64,000 nt of DNA from Crossaster papposus (GCA_037893245.1 JBAIAA010000441.1:1860001-1924000); one strand, 5' to 3'. Counted from the stretch's first letter, positions 23,275-33,636 are shown. The notes: a model not told the origin generated them from the sequence alone. Program-made: numbers and translations.

Positions 23275-25122
23275 TCAGAAGCCCTTGTTAACCCGCGACC
23301 CTCGGGGCTTGGAGGGTCGCACGAATCTGGAGAGCTGACGACGAGGGAACCGGTAAGCCGAAGAAGATGCAGAACCCCGGCTTCCAAAACGCCTAGGTTG
23401 AAAGGCCGATTTCTGGTCAAATAAGGCAGGTCTAGGTTTCTTCCAACTGGACTGGGTGGTGACATCGGTGGATGGACGTTTGGCCGAGCGTCGGCGAAGA
23501 TCCAATTTGTCTTCAGTTTTGAGACGTTTGGCTTCTTGCATCATGGCCTCATCAAACCTGTTGTCAAAAAGGTCGCTCCCACCCAGAGGAAGATCCAGCA
23601 AGCGTTCCCTGGAACCGACCGATGGAAGGAACAAGTTGTCCAAGACGAAAGAACGCCGCAGCAAGGAAGTAGCAGCAAAACCTAATGAAAACTCCCGAAG
23701 GCAAGCCCCCAGACAATCATCAAGGAAATGAAACATCTCTGGCAATTTACTAGCATCAATTAAGGAAGGATCATCATGGTATCTAGCTAGAGTGTCGGAC
23801 AACAGCATGGAAAAAGAAGCAACCCTAGCCCCATGACGCAAATGCTTGTCCAGGGCAGAAATACTCTTATCCAGAAGTTTGGTCTTGGAATCGAAAAACT
23901 GCGTACGGGATGTTGAATTTTCATGCCTGAGTAAGTCTTTGGCCTCAGAAGACAAGGTAGGGGTAGAAAAATACCTCTCTGAATCATGCTGATTAGTTTT
24001 AAACAAATTAGCCTGGCTACGTTGTATCTGCGGGAGAGATTGCTTCCGTTGAACCTGATCTAGGGACATATTCATGATATCGGCACACAAACTATCTACA
24101 GGAAATGTGGGTTGGTTAGCTTTGGATGAACCACCAGAATCTCTACGGTAAGAGGGTCGAGAGGGCTCTACTGGGGAAGCAGGGGGAAACTGCAGAAGCT
24201 TACCCACTTCATTCATGGTAAGAAAGGCTCGTTGAGCGATGGAGAGGTTATCCTCATCAACTGACTGAACAGAGGAAATGGAGAACTCTGAAGAAGATCT
24301 GGAACGGGTGTGTCGACTCCGATGTCCAGATTCATGCCTTGAGTGGTCATCAAAAGACCGATGATGAGCCCGGTGTCGATCTCTGGAGCCCGAACGGGAG
24401 CGTGAGCGCGAACGGGACCGTGAGCGGCCGCGGGTAACACGCCGCGATCTCCCGGTAGTGGAGTGGCCGCCATGATCGTCAGACCGATGTTGATCCCCGA
24501 GTCCAGTAGTGTCAATGAAAGGCACGCCGAAATCCCTCGAAGAATGCGAAGGATGTTCATAAGGGCGTGAAAAGCCCCCTGGAAAGGCCGAAGAAAAACC
24601 ACGCTGGTCGAACGTTGGAAAACTGCGTGGAAAGGAAGTGCCGTAGTCGAACTGACGATGGTCGTTCGGAAAATGTGACCACGCATGCGGTTGATCCGAG
24701 CGGTGGAGAAAATCTCTAGGCTCAGCCGTAAAACTGAGTTCGTGGCTGAAAGTCCGTGAAGACTGCGATGTGGGTGGTGCCCCAGGCCTCTGTGACCGGG
24801 CGCGGGGGCTGGTCGTACTGAGAGACTCAAAGGTATCTGACGCCATACAACCCCGCCGTCCCGCTGGCACATGTGGGTCGGTCTCCACTTCCGTCGCTTG
24901 CATGTGCTCCTGTAGGCTACCGAAGGTATGCGGGATTTCTCGGGGAACTGCAGTCGAGCCACGAGTGCTTGTCCCCGGAGGGTTTCCGACCGCCGAACCC
25001 GGGGGAGTAGGTTCAGTCGCTACGGTTGGAGTATCATGCTTGGATTGAGGAACGGAAGGTGATTTTCCTGATGAACGGCTTGAGATTACCACTTTCTTTC
25101 TTGTTTTGGCGACGTCCGCCAT
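23275..25122 (-). CDS. DIRS gag-like protein
   Basis: A 615-residue open frame starts MADVAKTRKKVVISS about 230 bp inside the right terminal repeat. The middle has an Arg-Ser run (RGRSRSRSRSRSRSGSRD). The C-terminal half is helical, with YHDDPSLIDASKLPEMF, and the end is basic. Position and composition fit the first frame of DIRS elements, which is thought to bind nucleic acid in the particle. It overlaps the start of the RT frame. No stop interrupts it, unlike RT and recombinase. Confidence 0.75.
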   Translation of the reverse strand: MADVAKTRKKVVISSRSSGKSPSVPQSKHDTPTVATEPTPPGSAVGNPPGTSTRGSTAVPREIPHTFGSLQEHMQATEVETDPHVPAGRRGCMASDTFESLSTTSPRARSQRPGAPPTSQSSRTFSHELSFTAEPRDFLHRSDQPHAWSHFPNDHRQFDYGTSFPRSFPTFDQRGFSSAFPGGFSRPYEHPSHSSRDFGVPFIDTTGLGDQHRSDDHGGHSTTGRSRRVTRGRSRSRSRSRSRSGSRDRHRAHHRSFDDHSRHESGHRSRHTRSRSSSEFSISSVQSVDEDNLSIAQRAFLTMNEVGKLLQFPPASPVEPSRPSYRRDSGGSSKANQPTFPVDSLCADIMNMSLDQVQRKQSLPQIQRSQANLFKTNQHDSERYFSTPTLSSEAKDLLRHENSTSRTQFFDSKTKLLDKSISALDKHLRHGARVASFSMLLSDTLARYHDDPSLIDASKLPEMFHFLDDCLGACLREFSLGFAATSLLRRSFVLDNLFLPSVGSRERLLDLPLGGSDLFDNRFDEAMMQEAKRLKTEDKLDLRRRSAKRPSTDVTTQSSWKKPRPALFDQKSAFQPRRFGSRGSASSSAYRFPRRQLSRFVRPSKPRGSRVNKGF

Positions 25123-25208
25123 TGCTCTTTATAATAACGTACACGTGTGTGTAATTCAATATGGTTTGACTAGCGAAGTGCACTGAACGCGTCGCTGAAA
25201 AAACTAGG

Positions 25209-25349
25209 GCGAGTGGTTGTGTTACAGGGTCCTTTATGGGGCATGCAGTAGGCGTGGCTTGGGCGCTATTCTTTTCAGCGAGGTTTGTGCGCTTGCGCGC
25301 TGATATGCAAATGTTGGTAAACAGAGGTGAGGTATTTTCTGTATTGGAA
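25209..25349. repeat. DIRS inverted terminal repeat, right
   Basis: Inverted match to the left end, including GGGGCATGCAGTAGGCGTGG and GCGCTATTCTTTTCAGCGAG. It ends GTATTGGAA before the host repeat resumes with GACAGTG. Confidence 0.85.
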
Positions 25350-25350
25350 G

Positions 25351-27220
25351 GACAGTGACATAATTACCTTTCGTTTTACTGCATTCTATAATCGTTCTAC
25401 AAGACAGGTTCCAGGGGTGTACTTGGCATCTTAAAAAGGCACCCGGAGGCTCCTAACATGTATTGACAATTTTATATCGTAGCAACTATGTAATTTCCTG
25501 ACGGGGAAATATTCTTCTAAATTTTGAAATTATGTACATGCCATAATTGGTGACAGTATATCGACCAGATGGGGCGAAACCGTGAAATAAACGTGAAACA
25601 AGGGGCGTGAAACAAGGGGTGGGAGAAGTAGCCTCGGATATTTGTGTTGAAAAAAAAATGTGACTGAACTTGCTGAAATATCAAATTTCTGGCTATAGGT
25701 AAATTACTTCTCTTTTTTAAAGTCATGTTTTCTTCCTTTCGGTTGCATGTGTGTGGTTTGTAAATGTAAAAATGTGTCTAGTGGCTGGAGATGAAATGCA
25801 ATTGTTCTATATAATATTATGGTATCTACAAGTATACTTCTTGGAAGGTTAAAACAACAAGTAGTAACCTATACATAACGAAAGTTTTTCACCGAGTCAT
25901 ATCAAGATAATCTCGATCATTTTGACCCAGCGACATTCGTTGGATGTTGTTGGTAGCATTTTCAATCAGTCGGTGGTTGCTTTGAACCTTTGTAAAATAA
26001 TCAATAAGAAGGGAATGATCGATAAATGACAACGCACACGAAAATATTAATTAGGCCCACTGTATTACAATGTATATTAAAGAGATCACATTTAAATAAA
26101 TACGTATACGTACATATCCACGTAATACATAAGATTATCCGATTTGATAAGCCCGATGTTCTTCGACTGTTCTCACCATTAGGACTCCCGAACAACATCA
26201 CGTTCCCAAACGGTACAGTGGTAGGAGTTGAGGGGATTTGCACTGTACTGAGACGATTTGCATATATTAATCGCTTGGAGGACATTGACCAATATTTGGA
26301 CGTCTGGTTTTAATTTGGCATGAATGTCAGACTTTATAAAATCCGGACTTATCGGTATAGTATTGCGCATGACTAAGTGAAGATAATAAGGAGAGTGACC
26401 GGTCACGAGAGGGTTTAACCTGATATTCATATGACATGTACATGTACAAAATGTAATTTAATTACCGAAGTTCGTCAATTGTGACGTCATCCGACCAGAA
26501 GTAATTTTTTGGATTACATGTATTAGAACGATTTTTTAAAAATTGTAATCCATTATTCAGTCTCAATTAACGATTGTCGGGACAAACCTTAGAAATGTGC
26601 ATAGTGTGGTTTTGCATTCAAAATGACATAGTAGTACAAAAAACAAACATAGGGGGGTACACGTACACAAGCATGCGGAGTTAGGAGGAGAACACAAACA
26701 ATGGATTAAGTGGAGCTGTTTGCAAAATCACACCATGCCCATTTCCATGTCATTATAATGTCGATCATTTTAACCCAGCGACATTCGTTGGATGATTGTG
26801 GGATTTTCACTCAGTCTGTGGTTACTTTGAATCCCAGTAAACTACCTTTGATACGCTCGCAATCAATAAAACGAACCTTATCATATTTATATCGTGTGTT
26901 GGTCATATTTATTATTAATTCTATTTCCTGTTATTTTGTGCAAAAGGAGCTCAAACGACAGACAACTCCTCATCGTAGTCACAAGCAATCTCGATCTTTG
27001 TGACACAACGATATATTCGTTGGATGTTTAAAGCTGGTTGAGAGTGAAATGTTGTCATTCTGTATATTTTTCAAGACAGCGTGAAGGGATGCGCTTGAAA
27101 GTCACTCAGAGGATCATCAAAACTAATGACGATGTTATATTCAACTGTCATTTACAGACAGAGCGAAATTCTATTGCATTCTGAAATAACAAGTCATTAA
27201 TAATGACGGCATAAACTTAC
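25351..27220. repeat. Intron repeat units without a cassette, and unassigned DNA
   Basis: 25351-26440 repeats blocks also seen at 8100-8480 and 63000-63730, including a third copy of block L at 25890-26440. From about 26441 to 27180 the sequence is mostly single-copy within this window and I recognise nothing in it. Confidence 0.55.
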
Positions 27221-27229
27221 TGACGACAG
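27221..27229 (-). CDS. 9-nt micro-exon cassette, second flank family (LSS)
   Basis: In this flank family the sister cassettes at 7455 and 62677 use a TTGCAG acceptor. Here that site reads TTGCAC. The next AG downstream leaves exactly 9 nt, CTGTCGTCA, before GTAAGTT. Phase 0 reads L-S-S. The same acceptor loss with a shift to 9 nt thus occurred in a second, unrelated intron context. Confidence 0.4.
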
Positions 27230-27926
27230 CTCAAATTGCAGGTGCAAGGAAATAAATGAGATGTGTGAGAAAACATCTTGGACCAAAATATACATTGTTT
27301 TTATCTGACGACCGAAACGATGTTGTAAATAATTGGGAGGTAACGTTCCACTAATAATACGAAAAATGTCGTATTCATATCGTGTATTGGTCATAATAGT
27401 ATTACATATTTAGTTCTATATTCACTCATATCTGTATGCAACAAGAACTCAAACATGGCATGGCACAAAGTCGTTAACAAATGAAGATCGTTCTGCCACT
27501 CTTCAGACTCTTTTTCCCCGGTAAAAATGTTCGGTTTTTTTGCAGCATGGAAACGATTCGGTTGCAACTGTAAAGCAGGTTGACAGTGAAGTAATTACCA
27601 TTCGTGTTTATGCATTCTATAATAGTTTTACAAGACAGGATCCATGAGTGTACTTGACATGTCGGTAACATTTATTAACAATGTAGTTTAAAGTGAAGTT
27701 TGGTCTTGCATGCCATTAAGTCAAAAGATATAATATTGCAGCCCTGCAATTGACTTAAACAATGTAAGAGTTTATATAAAACCAATGATTTTCAGGCAGA
27801 GTTAAACTAACGAAGAAATATCGCATATACACGGATGACAGTATATCATCCAGATATGGCAAAACCGTGAAATATACTTATAAACTCCGAAGTTAAACAG
27901 CGAAGGCGAATCGAATGTACACTTAC

Positions 27927-27950
27927 CGGTGGCCCCGCATCTGCTGAGCC
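27927..27950 (-). CDS. 24-nt micro-exon cassette (GSADAGPP)
   Basis: Acceptor TTTCTTTACAG, 24 nt, donor GTAAGTG on the minus strand. It reads GSADAGPP in phase 0 and is the close sister of the cassette at 465. Confidence 0.55.
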
Positions 27951-28669
27951 CTGTAAAGAAACAAAAGAGATTTTAGAAAAAAATTAATTGAACATGTTTA
28001 ATTGTGTGTATAATGGAAATAAACACCACAAAAATGGCACAGGATTGAACACTTTGTATTCATCTTTCGTCTTCAATTGATACTGATTAAAACAGATGAG
28101 GAAATAATTAAAGACAGAAAACTTCCTAATCGCCAGAGACATTATGTGTAAACAGTCGTATCAAGATCATCGCGATCATTTTGACCCAGCGACATTCGTT
28201 GGATGTTAGTGGGAGTTTCACTCAGTCTGTGGTTGCTTTGAACCTCAGTAAAATAATGTAAAATCGCCTTCCAAGTAAAACGCAAAACTCCGCTGTGTAA
28301 TAAAATCACGAAAACAGAAAGATTGAGTGAAGCAAGGCTTGGGGAAACAGTAATAGGCCTACTCATTTTAAAACATTTTGTATACAATTTCAACAACATT
28401 TTGGTAAAATTGAATAACACTATAGTTTAAAGTGGAGTTTGGTCTTGCAAGACATTAAGTCAAAAAATATAATATTGCAGCCCTGCAATAGTGACTTCAA
28501 CACTGTAAGAGTTTATTTGGAACCAATGATTTTCAGGCAGATTTAAACTAACGAAGAAAAATCGCATATACACTGATGACAGTATATCGACCAGATATGG
28601 CAAAACCGTAAAATATACTTATATGAACTCTGAAGTTAAACAGTAAAGGCGAATCGAATTTACACTTAC

Positions 28670-28678
28670 CCGTCGTTT
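28670..28678 (-). CDS. 9-nt micro-exon cassette (KRR)
   Basis: ACAT at the proximal acceptor, shifted acceptor GGCTCATCACGCAAG, core AAACGACGG, donor GTAAGTG. Phase 0 reads K-R-R. In the transcription direction this is the first cassette after the NACHT remnant. Confidence 0.5.
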
Positions 28679-29159
28679 CTTGCGTGATGAGCCATGTAAA
28701 GAAACAAAACAGAAATGTTAGAAATGCATTCATTGATAAAGTTTAATAGTGTGTATAAAGGGAATACCAACCAAGACAATGGCACAGGATTCAACACTTT
28801 GGCTTCATCTTACGTCTCAATGGATATATTATTACAAAGTTTCAACGTTTTCTTCTGAATATTTCCTCCTTTCCTCTGGAATATTTTATAATTCCAATGA
28901 CATAATTGTATAAAGAAGTTGAACCTGTAAAATCGCCCTCCAAGGAAAACGCAAAACTCCGTCGTGTAATGAAATCACGAAAACATAAAGATTGAGTGAA
29001 GCAAGGCTTGGGGAAACAGTAATACTCAGAAGTTTTGTTGTTGAAGGAAAATTGACTAGACTTGCTTTTCTTTGTAAAGATATATTTCTGGCTCGGGAGC
29101 TAAACTTCTTTCCTTTTTAAAGTTACACTTTCTTCCTTTAGCTTGCAATGGTGTAATTT

Positions 29160-29661
29160 ATTAATGCTTCGGTGTAATTTGTAGATTACAAAATGTGTCT
29201 ATTAGCTGGAGGTGAATTGTAACTGTTGTATAGTATTATGGTATCTACATGTATACTTCTTGTTAGGTTAAAACAACAAGTAGTAACTTTTACATGACAA
29301 AATGTTGCACCGAAGATAAAACCTTTCGAGAGGGCTAATTGAGACCTATATACAGTTGCGTCCTCTAAAAGAAATTACAAAAATAATGTTGTTTTCAGAT
29401 GGAAATGACGAGTCCGCTTCGGTGCTATTTTTCGACACAGAAGATTTGGGGCCTACGAAAGATTTGGGGCCTATGACAGATTTTTGGGCCTGTAAAATAT
29501 TGGAGGGCATGTATGGTGGCCCTGGAGGGACAACGCAGATTGTGAATAATCTTTTGTTTTTCGGAAGACCTCCATAGGATTTGTACACGATTTGGAATCG
29601 TGGATCTTCTGTCAATAATTTTAATAATTTTAGCGAGATTTCGTGTAAATAGTGATAACAT
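29160..29661. repeat. Repeat shared with 1690-2110
   Basis: The phrases TACAAAAATAATGTTGTTTT, TGGAAATGACGAGTCCGC and TTCGGTGCTATTTTTCGACA occur here and near 1920-1990. A minus-strand open frame at 29346-29615 exists only in this copy; the other is interrupted. I regard the block as non-coding. Confidence 0.6.
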
Positions 29662-29675
29662 TTGTTTGGTTCGGC

Positions 29676-30397
29676 TTAAGTTTGTTTAAGGGGGGGGGGG
29701 GAGGGGGGGGGGGGAGACACATATGAGACATTCGCTGTATTTTCTATTGAGCGCCTTGAAGAGAGAACCGAATGAGGCCGCATCGAGTGGTTTTTGGTCC
29801 TAATGTTATCAAAACCATTCAAAAGAATCAAGACCTCATTAGGGTTGGTCATGATGAATTTATCAAGTTCATCATTTGCTATTCCCAAATCTTTGCCGAG
29901 AAGATGATCGAAAGAGGAATCAACAAGATTAGATTCCTGCAACATGGCACACATCTTTAAAAGAAAGACGAGCTTGAATCTGTTCAGGATTTCGCTTACT
30001 TCATCGGCCCAATCGTATACAATCTTGCCAAAAATAGTTGACTTACCGACCCCTCCCATACCACAGTAAACGAGGCGTTTGATAAGTTTCTCAGTTCTTG
30101 TACTTAATGTTAATATTTTGTCATACTTTGTTGAGTTTACAGTTTCTCTTTTCTGGCCAGTGACAACTGCTACCCCTTCCCGTGTTTCTAACTTTACTTT
30201 AGTGTATATGCCAGCTATGTGCTTCTAGTCATTATCAACGCCAGGCAACGACTGTACGTAGCTGCCTGTTGTGTTATAAACTCTCTTCAAAATATCCCTG
30301 GTCGTGTTACTTACATCATCATCATCAGAACTAGAAGACGACAACGTTGGTTCTTGGTCTGGTTTCTGACCAAGCTGAGGTATTGGTGCAGGAATAC
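29676..30397 (-). pseudogene. NACHT NTPase exon, truncated and with an in-frame stop
   Basis: After an acceptor at 30398 the exon opens in phase 1 with GIPAPIPQLGQKPDQEPTL, an S/D run (SSSSSDDDD), then VYNTTGSYVQSLPGVDND. A TAG at 30227-30225 interrupts the frame, which continues without other stops through KHIAGIYTKVKLETREG to the P-loop YCGMGGVGKSTIFGKIVYDWAD. NACHT proteins are nucleotide-dependent oligomerising switches of innate immunity. The P-loop is intact. The Walker B region reads LILLNGFDNI, where an acidic LLDGxDE type is usual, so both key acids are lost. The frame then runs into a C/G homopolymer at 29687-29714 before any sensor or winged-helix part. A strong donor inside the exon (GAT|GTAAGT, exon end 30315) could skip the stop and leave phase 0. 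Confidence 0.75.
30315..30397 (-). CDS. Possible short form of the pre-NACHT exon (83 nt)
   Basis: With the internal GTAAGTAAC donor the exon ends after the DDDD run in phase 0, upstream of the TAG. Its length and phases (1 in, 0 out) would let it join the phase-0 cassettes at 28.7 kb and beyond. This is inferred from splice signals alone. Confidence 0.35.
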
Positions 30398-30984
30398 CTA
30401 TTACAAACCAAAACAAGAAACAAGTTTTGCTTCGATAATACATTGTTTCTGAAATGAATTGTGACTAGTCTAGAATAAAATTGTATGTAAAAGAAATGAC
30501 TCTGTGATCTATGGTGCTACACAAATAAGTTTGGTACATAACATATAAGTGTTTTGGCAACTATATCGCTGTTAGATGCAAACTTGTGAAGTGTTTTCTT
30601 AAGGTACCTTTCAATTTTTAAAACCATCAAAAAGAAATCCAGACAAAAAGCTGGTAACTGCAGGTGTACAAACAAAATGACTGGACCTCATTCTCCCAAG
30701 ACTTATTGGGATGATATAAAATTTTCATCTTGTGGTTGTACATCATAAATAAGGCAAATCTGGTTCCTCGAATTTTGATTAAAGATAAGTTGAAGTCCGT
30801 CGCAATGTACAAACTCACGCACCACCACGCACATTTATCATGATTATTTATTATTTTCCCCCACAATAGTGCCGTTTATTCATGTAATTCGTGCATGAAT
30901 CCATTAATTAATGTACGTCTTAACCCTTTTTAGAAGTGGCACACATAGAGGGCGCTATTTGGCGTGGGTTCATAAAGAAACAAA

Positions 30985-31035
30985 CTCTAAGACGTCACCG
31001 CTATAAATACCGCCCTCATATTGTGTCCAGCATAT
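30985..31035 (+). promoter_or_regulatory. Possible plus-strand core promoter
   Basis: GACGTCACCG is followed at once by CTATAAATACC, a good TATA box with a CRE-like site, and then by CA-containing start-site candidates about 25-30 bp on. No plus-strand gene is recognised downstream. Confidence 0.2.
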
Positions 31036-31199
31036 CCATGGCTTGTAATATTTGCACCAACGAAAATGAATGACTCTTAATTAGCTTGCAAACTGACAAA
31101 AGTTTTTGTTGTGTTTATGTGGTTTACCACCTACTCCTCCAAAATACATTTGAATTGATATAAAGCTACTTTCATTTTGACAAACAAGATTATTATCAG

Positions 31200-31296
31200 G
31201 TAGTTGTAATTATAATCAACAAAGGTAATGTTGTTGCTACCACTGACTGTGTCAATGTTCTTGATGGTTCCTGACTTCCAGTTTGTTGTGTGGAAT
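31200..31296 (-). pseudogene. Decayed copy of the 108-nt linker exon
   Basis: The acceptor and first 20 nt match the 108-nt exons at 31645 and 32822, and GACACAGTCAGTGGTAGC is retained. Indels shift the frame relative to them and the donor region has diverged. A minus-strand frame continues to a hydrophobic YLIIILFV segment, but nothing supports its use. Confidence 0.5.
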
Positions 31297-31644
31297 CTAA
31301 AATCAGAAGCTTGAATTAAAATATCTTTAAATAAAGTAGCTAACCACATCCCCCAAATTTCTATTTTTGTAGAAACAAAGTATAGGCTGAGTAAAAAAAG
31401 AAAAATTACATCAAAGTTCACTTTGTCAGAAATAGAATAAGTGTACCTTATTGCAACCTTGAATGCTTACACCCGGTCTTTTAATACCCCAGAGACATCC
31501 CCCTTCCGTGTACAAGTGCCAAACTTTTTCCTTTTAAAGGTGAAACAATCTAAAAAAATTAGCTTCTTTTCGAACTGGGCTCCCAGACTATTACCTTTGA
31601 TATACAATTTCTTTAATGTTATTAACAAACATGATTGTATTTAC

Positions 31645-31752
31645 CTGGTCCCTCCATTGGGAAGTGAACTGCACTTGGACCAGCAATGGTAGGGTTCTGG
31701 CTACCACTGACTGTATCAATGTTCTCGCTAATTCCAGTTTGTTGTGGGGAAC
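31645..31752 (-). CDS. 108-nt phase 1-1 linker exon, copy b
   Basis: Acceptor GATTTTAG and donor GTAAATAC bound 108 nt. Phase 1 reads SPQQTGISENIDTVSG then SQNPTIAGPSAVHFPMEGP. The product is polar and proline-rich, probably a disordered linker. It is a near-identical duplicate of the exon at 32822 with a few substitutions, and both keep the frame. Being symmetric, the copies can be included or skipped singly or together. The next exon (30397) starts in phase 1 and completes a glycine codon. Confidence 0.65.
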
Positions 31753-32331
31753 CTAAAATCAGAAGCAAGAATTAAAATATCCTTAAATATAGTAGCTAAT
31801 CACATCCCCCAAATTTCTATCTTTGTATAAACAAAGTATAGGACGAGTAAAACAAAAAATAATTACATCAAAGTCAATTTTCTCAGAAATTGAATAAGAC
31901 TTGTGCCCAACATTTCCGGCTATTCTGAATAGATCATTCAAATTTCATTTTTGTGGAGCTAAACTTTGCGATTGTATAAGCACCTGTTTATTGTTTCCTT
32001 CAATCATTACCATTTGAAATCCTGTTCTGATAGCCGAGGGAAAGTTAACGTGTGAATTGGTCTAATGAGAAACAACAGAATCCCTGGACCATTGTTTTTT
32101 CAATAGAAACATAAATGGTGTGTACATTTTTTTCTTTTTTACTCGGCCTATACTTTGTTCCTACAAAACAGACATTTGTGGGATGTGAGTAGCAAGGCAG
32201 GGATACCTTAAAAGATTGGTTAATTAAAGTACCTTGCTGCCACCTTGGATGCTAACACCCGGTCTTAAAATACTCCAGGGACACCCCCCCCCCCCCCTTC
32301 CATGTACAAGTGCCAAACCTTTTCCTTTTAA

Positions 32332-32710
32332 AGGTAGGATACACCATTTGCAGATATCAAAAATATTTACTACCGAATTATTAAGAAATATCTTACTCAT
32401 TTGAAAGTAAATGTTGATTCTAGGCATCCAGCAAAATGATTGCGCTAAATATCTTGTAATTATTCCGAAAAATATAATTTTTTAATGAAAAACTCGCGAT
32501 CGCCTGACGGCGATAGCAAAAAAACAAAGATAACATAAGAATAACTGCTCGACGCCGGTTAAAAACAAACGCTGTTTTTCGTGCTTTTCTCGGCATTAAT
32601 TACTTTAAAACTTCGGACAGCTCAGTTAAACGGTATTTACTATAAAATACAACCCCCCAAATCTATCCATTCATGATAATTCAAGCAATTACCAATGGTG
32701 TATTCTACCT
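32332..32710. mobile_element. MITE family A, copy 1 (TTAA target)
   Basis: Ends AGGTAGGATACACCATTTG and its imperfect inverse, flanked by TTAA on both sides. The empty site CCTTTTAAAGGTGAAAC occurs at about 31530. It separates the two copies of the linker-exon segment. Confidence 0.85.
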
Positions 32711-32821
32711 TTAAAGGTGAAACGAACTAAAAAAATAAGCTTCTTTTCTAACTGGGCTCCCAGACTATTACATTTGATATACAATTTCTTTAATGTTATT
32801 AACAAACATGATTGTATTTAC

Positions 32822-32929
32822 CTGGTCCCTCCATTGGGAAGTGAACTGCACTTGGACCAGCGATGGTAGGGTTCTGGCTACCACTGACTGTATCAATGTC
32901 CTCGCTGGTTCCAGTTTGTTGTGGGGAAT
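32822..32929 (-). CDS. 108-nt phase 1-1 linker exon, copy a
   Basis: Same splice signals and length as copy b. It reads SPQQTGTSEDIDTVSG then SQNPTIAGPSAVHFPMEGP. The differences from copy b are substitutions (T/I, D/N) that keep the frame. It can follow either the start exon at 33636 or the upstream phase-1 exons at 37.3 and 42.2 kb. Confidence 0.65.
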
Positions 32930-33156
32930 CTAAAATCAAAATATCCGTAAATAAAGTACATGTACCTAAAAACATCCCCCAAATGTAAATTTTGTAGGAA
33001 CAAATAAAGTATAGGCTGAGTTAAAAAAAAAAAAAAAAATAACATCAAAGTCAATTTTGCTCAGAAATATAATAAGTGTGCCCAAAATGTTCGGCTAATC
33101 CGAATATATCATTTAAATGTTATTGTTGTGGAGCTCAACATTGCGATTGTATTTAC

Positions 33157-33192
33157 CTGGCCCCTCTATTGGGAAGTAAACTGTACTTTTCA
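33157..33192 (-). pseudogene. Truncated copy of the linker exon
   Basis: Only the last part of the exon and its GTAAATAC donor remain (VYFPIEGP). The 5' part has been replaced by unrelated sequence. Confidence 0.5.
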
Positions 33193-33593
33193 ATCGCGAC
33201 TACACAAAAAAACACTCATCTATATGCAAAACTAGAATACAAGTACAAACTAGAAAACAGAAGGATACAGAACCAGGACAACAACTAGAAATAGCAAATG
33301 GAATGCAGCAATGAAATGACAAATGCACAAACAGAACATTCTATCTCTCAAGGGGGCCTTATCGAATGGAAAGAAAATTGCACAAGTAAAGGGTCTTATG
33401 ATTCTCCTTTTATTTTCCAGTGGTGCAGGTCTGGCAAGTCAGTCCGCGCTGCATGTCGTGGGTATCTTTTAATTCTATCAAACAAAATAACAACCGAGGT
33501 CTCAGTCTGCGGCTGTCAATTGGGGCCTGTGACTGTTTTACCTATGATATAGAATTTGGACCAGTTTCTGCTTTTACACCACTACTTACTGAC

Positions 33594-33636
33594 CTGTTGC
33601 AGCAGAGGGGGTGGGCTGAGCCTCCTGTTCGTCCAT
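33594..33636 (-). CDS. Candidate first coding exon (MDEQEAQPTPSAAT)
   Basis: An ATG preceded by GTACC is followed by a short open frame ending in phase 1 at the donor CAACAG|GTCAGTAAG. An in-frame stop lies upstream in the same exon, which begins after TTGTTTACAG at 33670, so the ATG would be a true start. It joins the phase 1-1 linker exons. The alternative is that linker exons are joined to the Death-domain exons further upstream and this exon is an alternative start or unused. Confidence 0.45.

Larger units (their letters stand above)
11869..25350 (-). mobile_element. DIRS-type tyrosine-recombinase retrotransposon, interrupted by an LTR element
   Basis: DIRS elements use a reverse transcriptase/RNase H and a tyrosine recombinase, have inverted terminal repeats plus an internal region complementary to both ends, and make no target duplication. 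All of this is visible: inverted ends at 11869 and 25349, an internal complementary region at 12073-12173, a gag-like frame, RT/RNase H and recombinase in order on the minus strand. It sits inside the host repeat phrase AAAGCAGGTT|GACAGTG. Without the nested LTR element at 13709-21714 it would be about 5.5 kb. At least four frameshifts in RT and recombinase make this copy defective. Confidence 0.9.
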
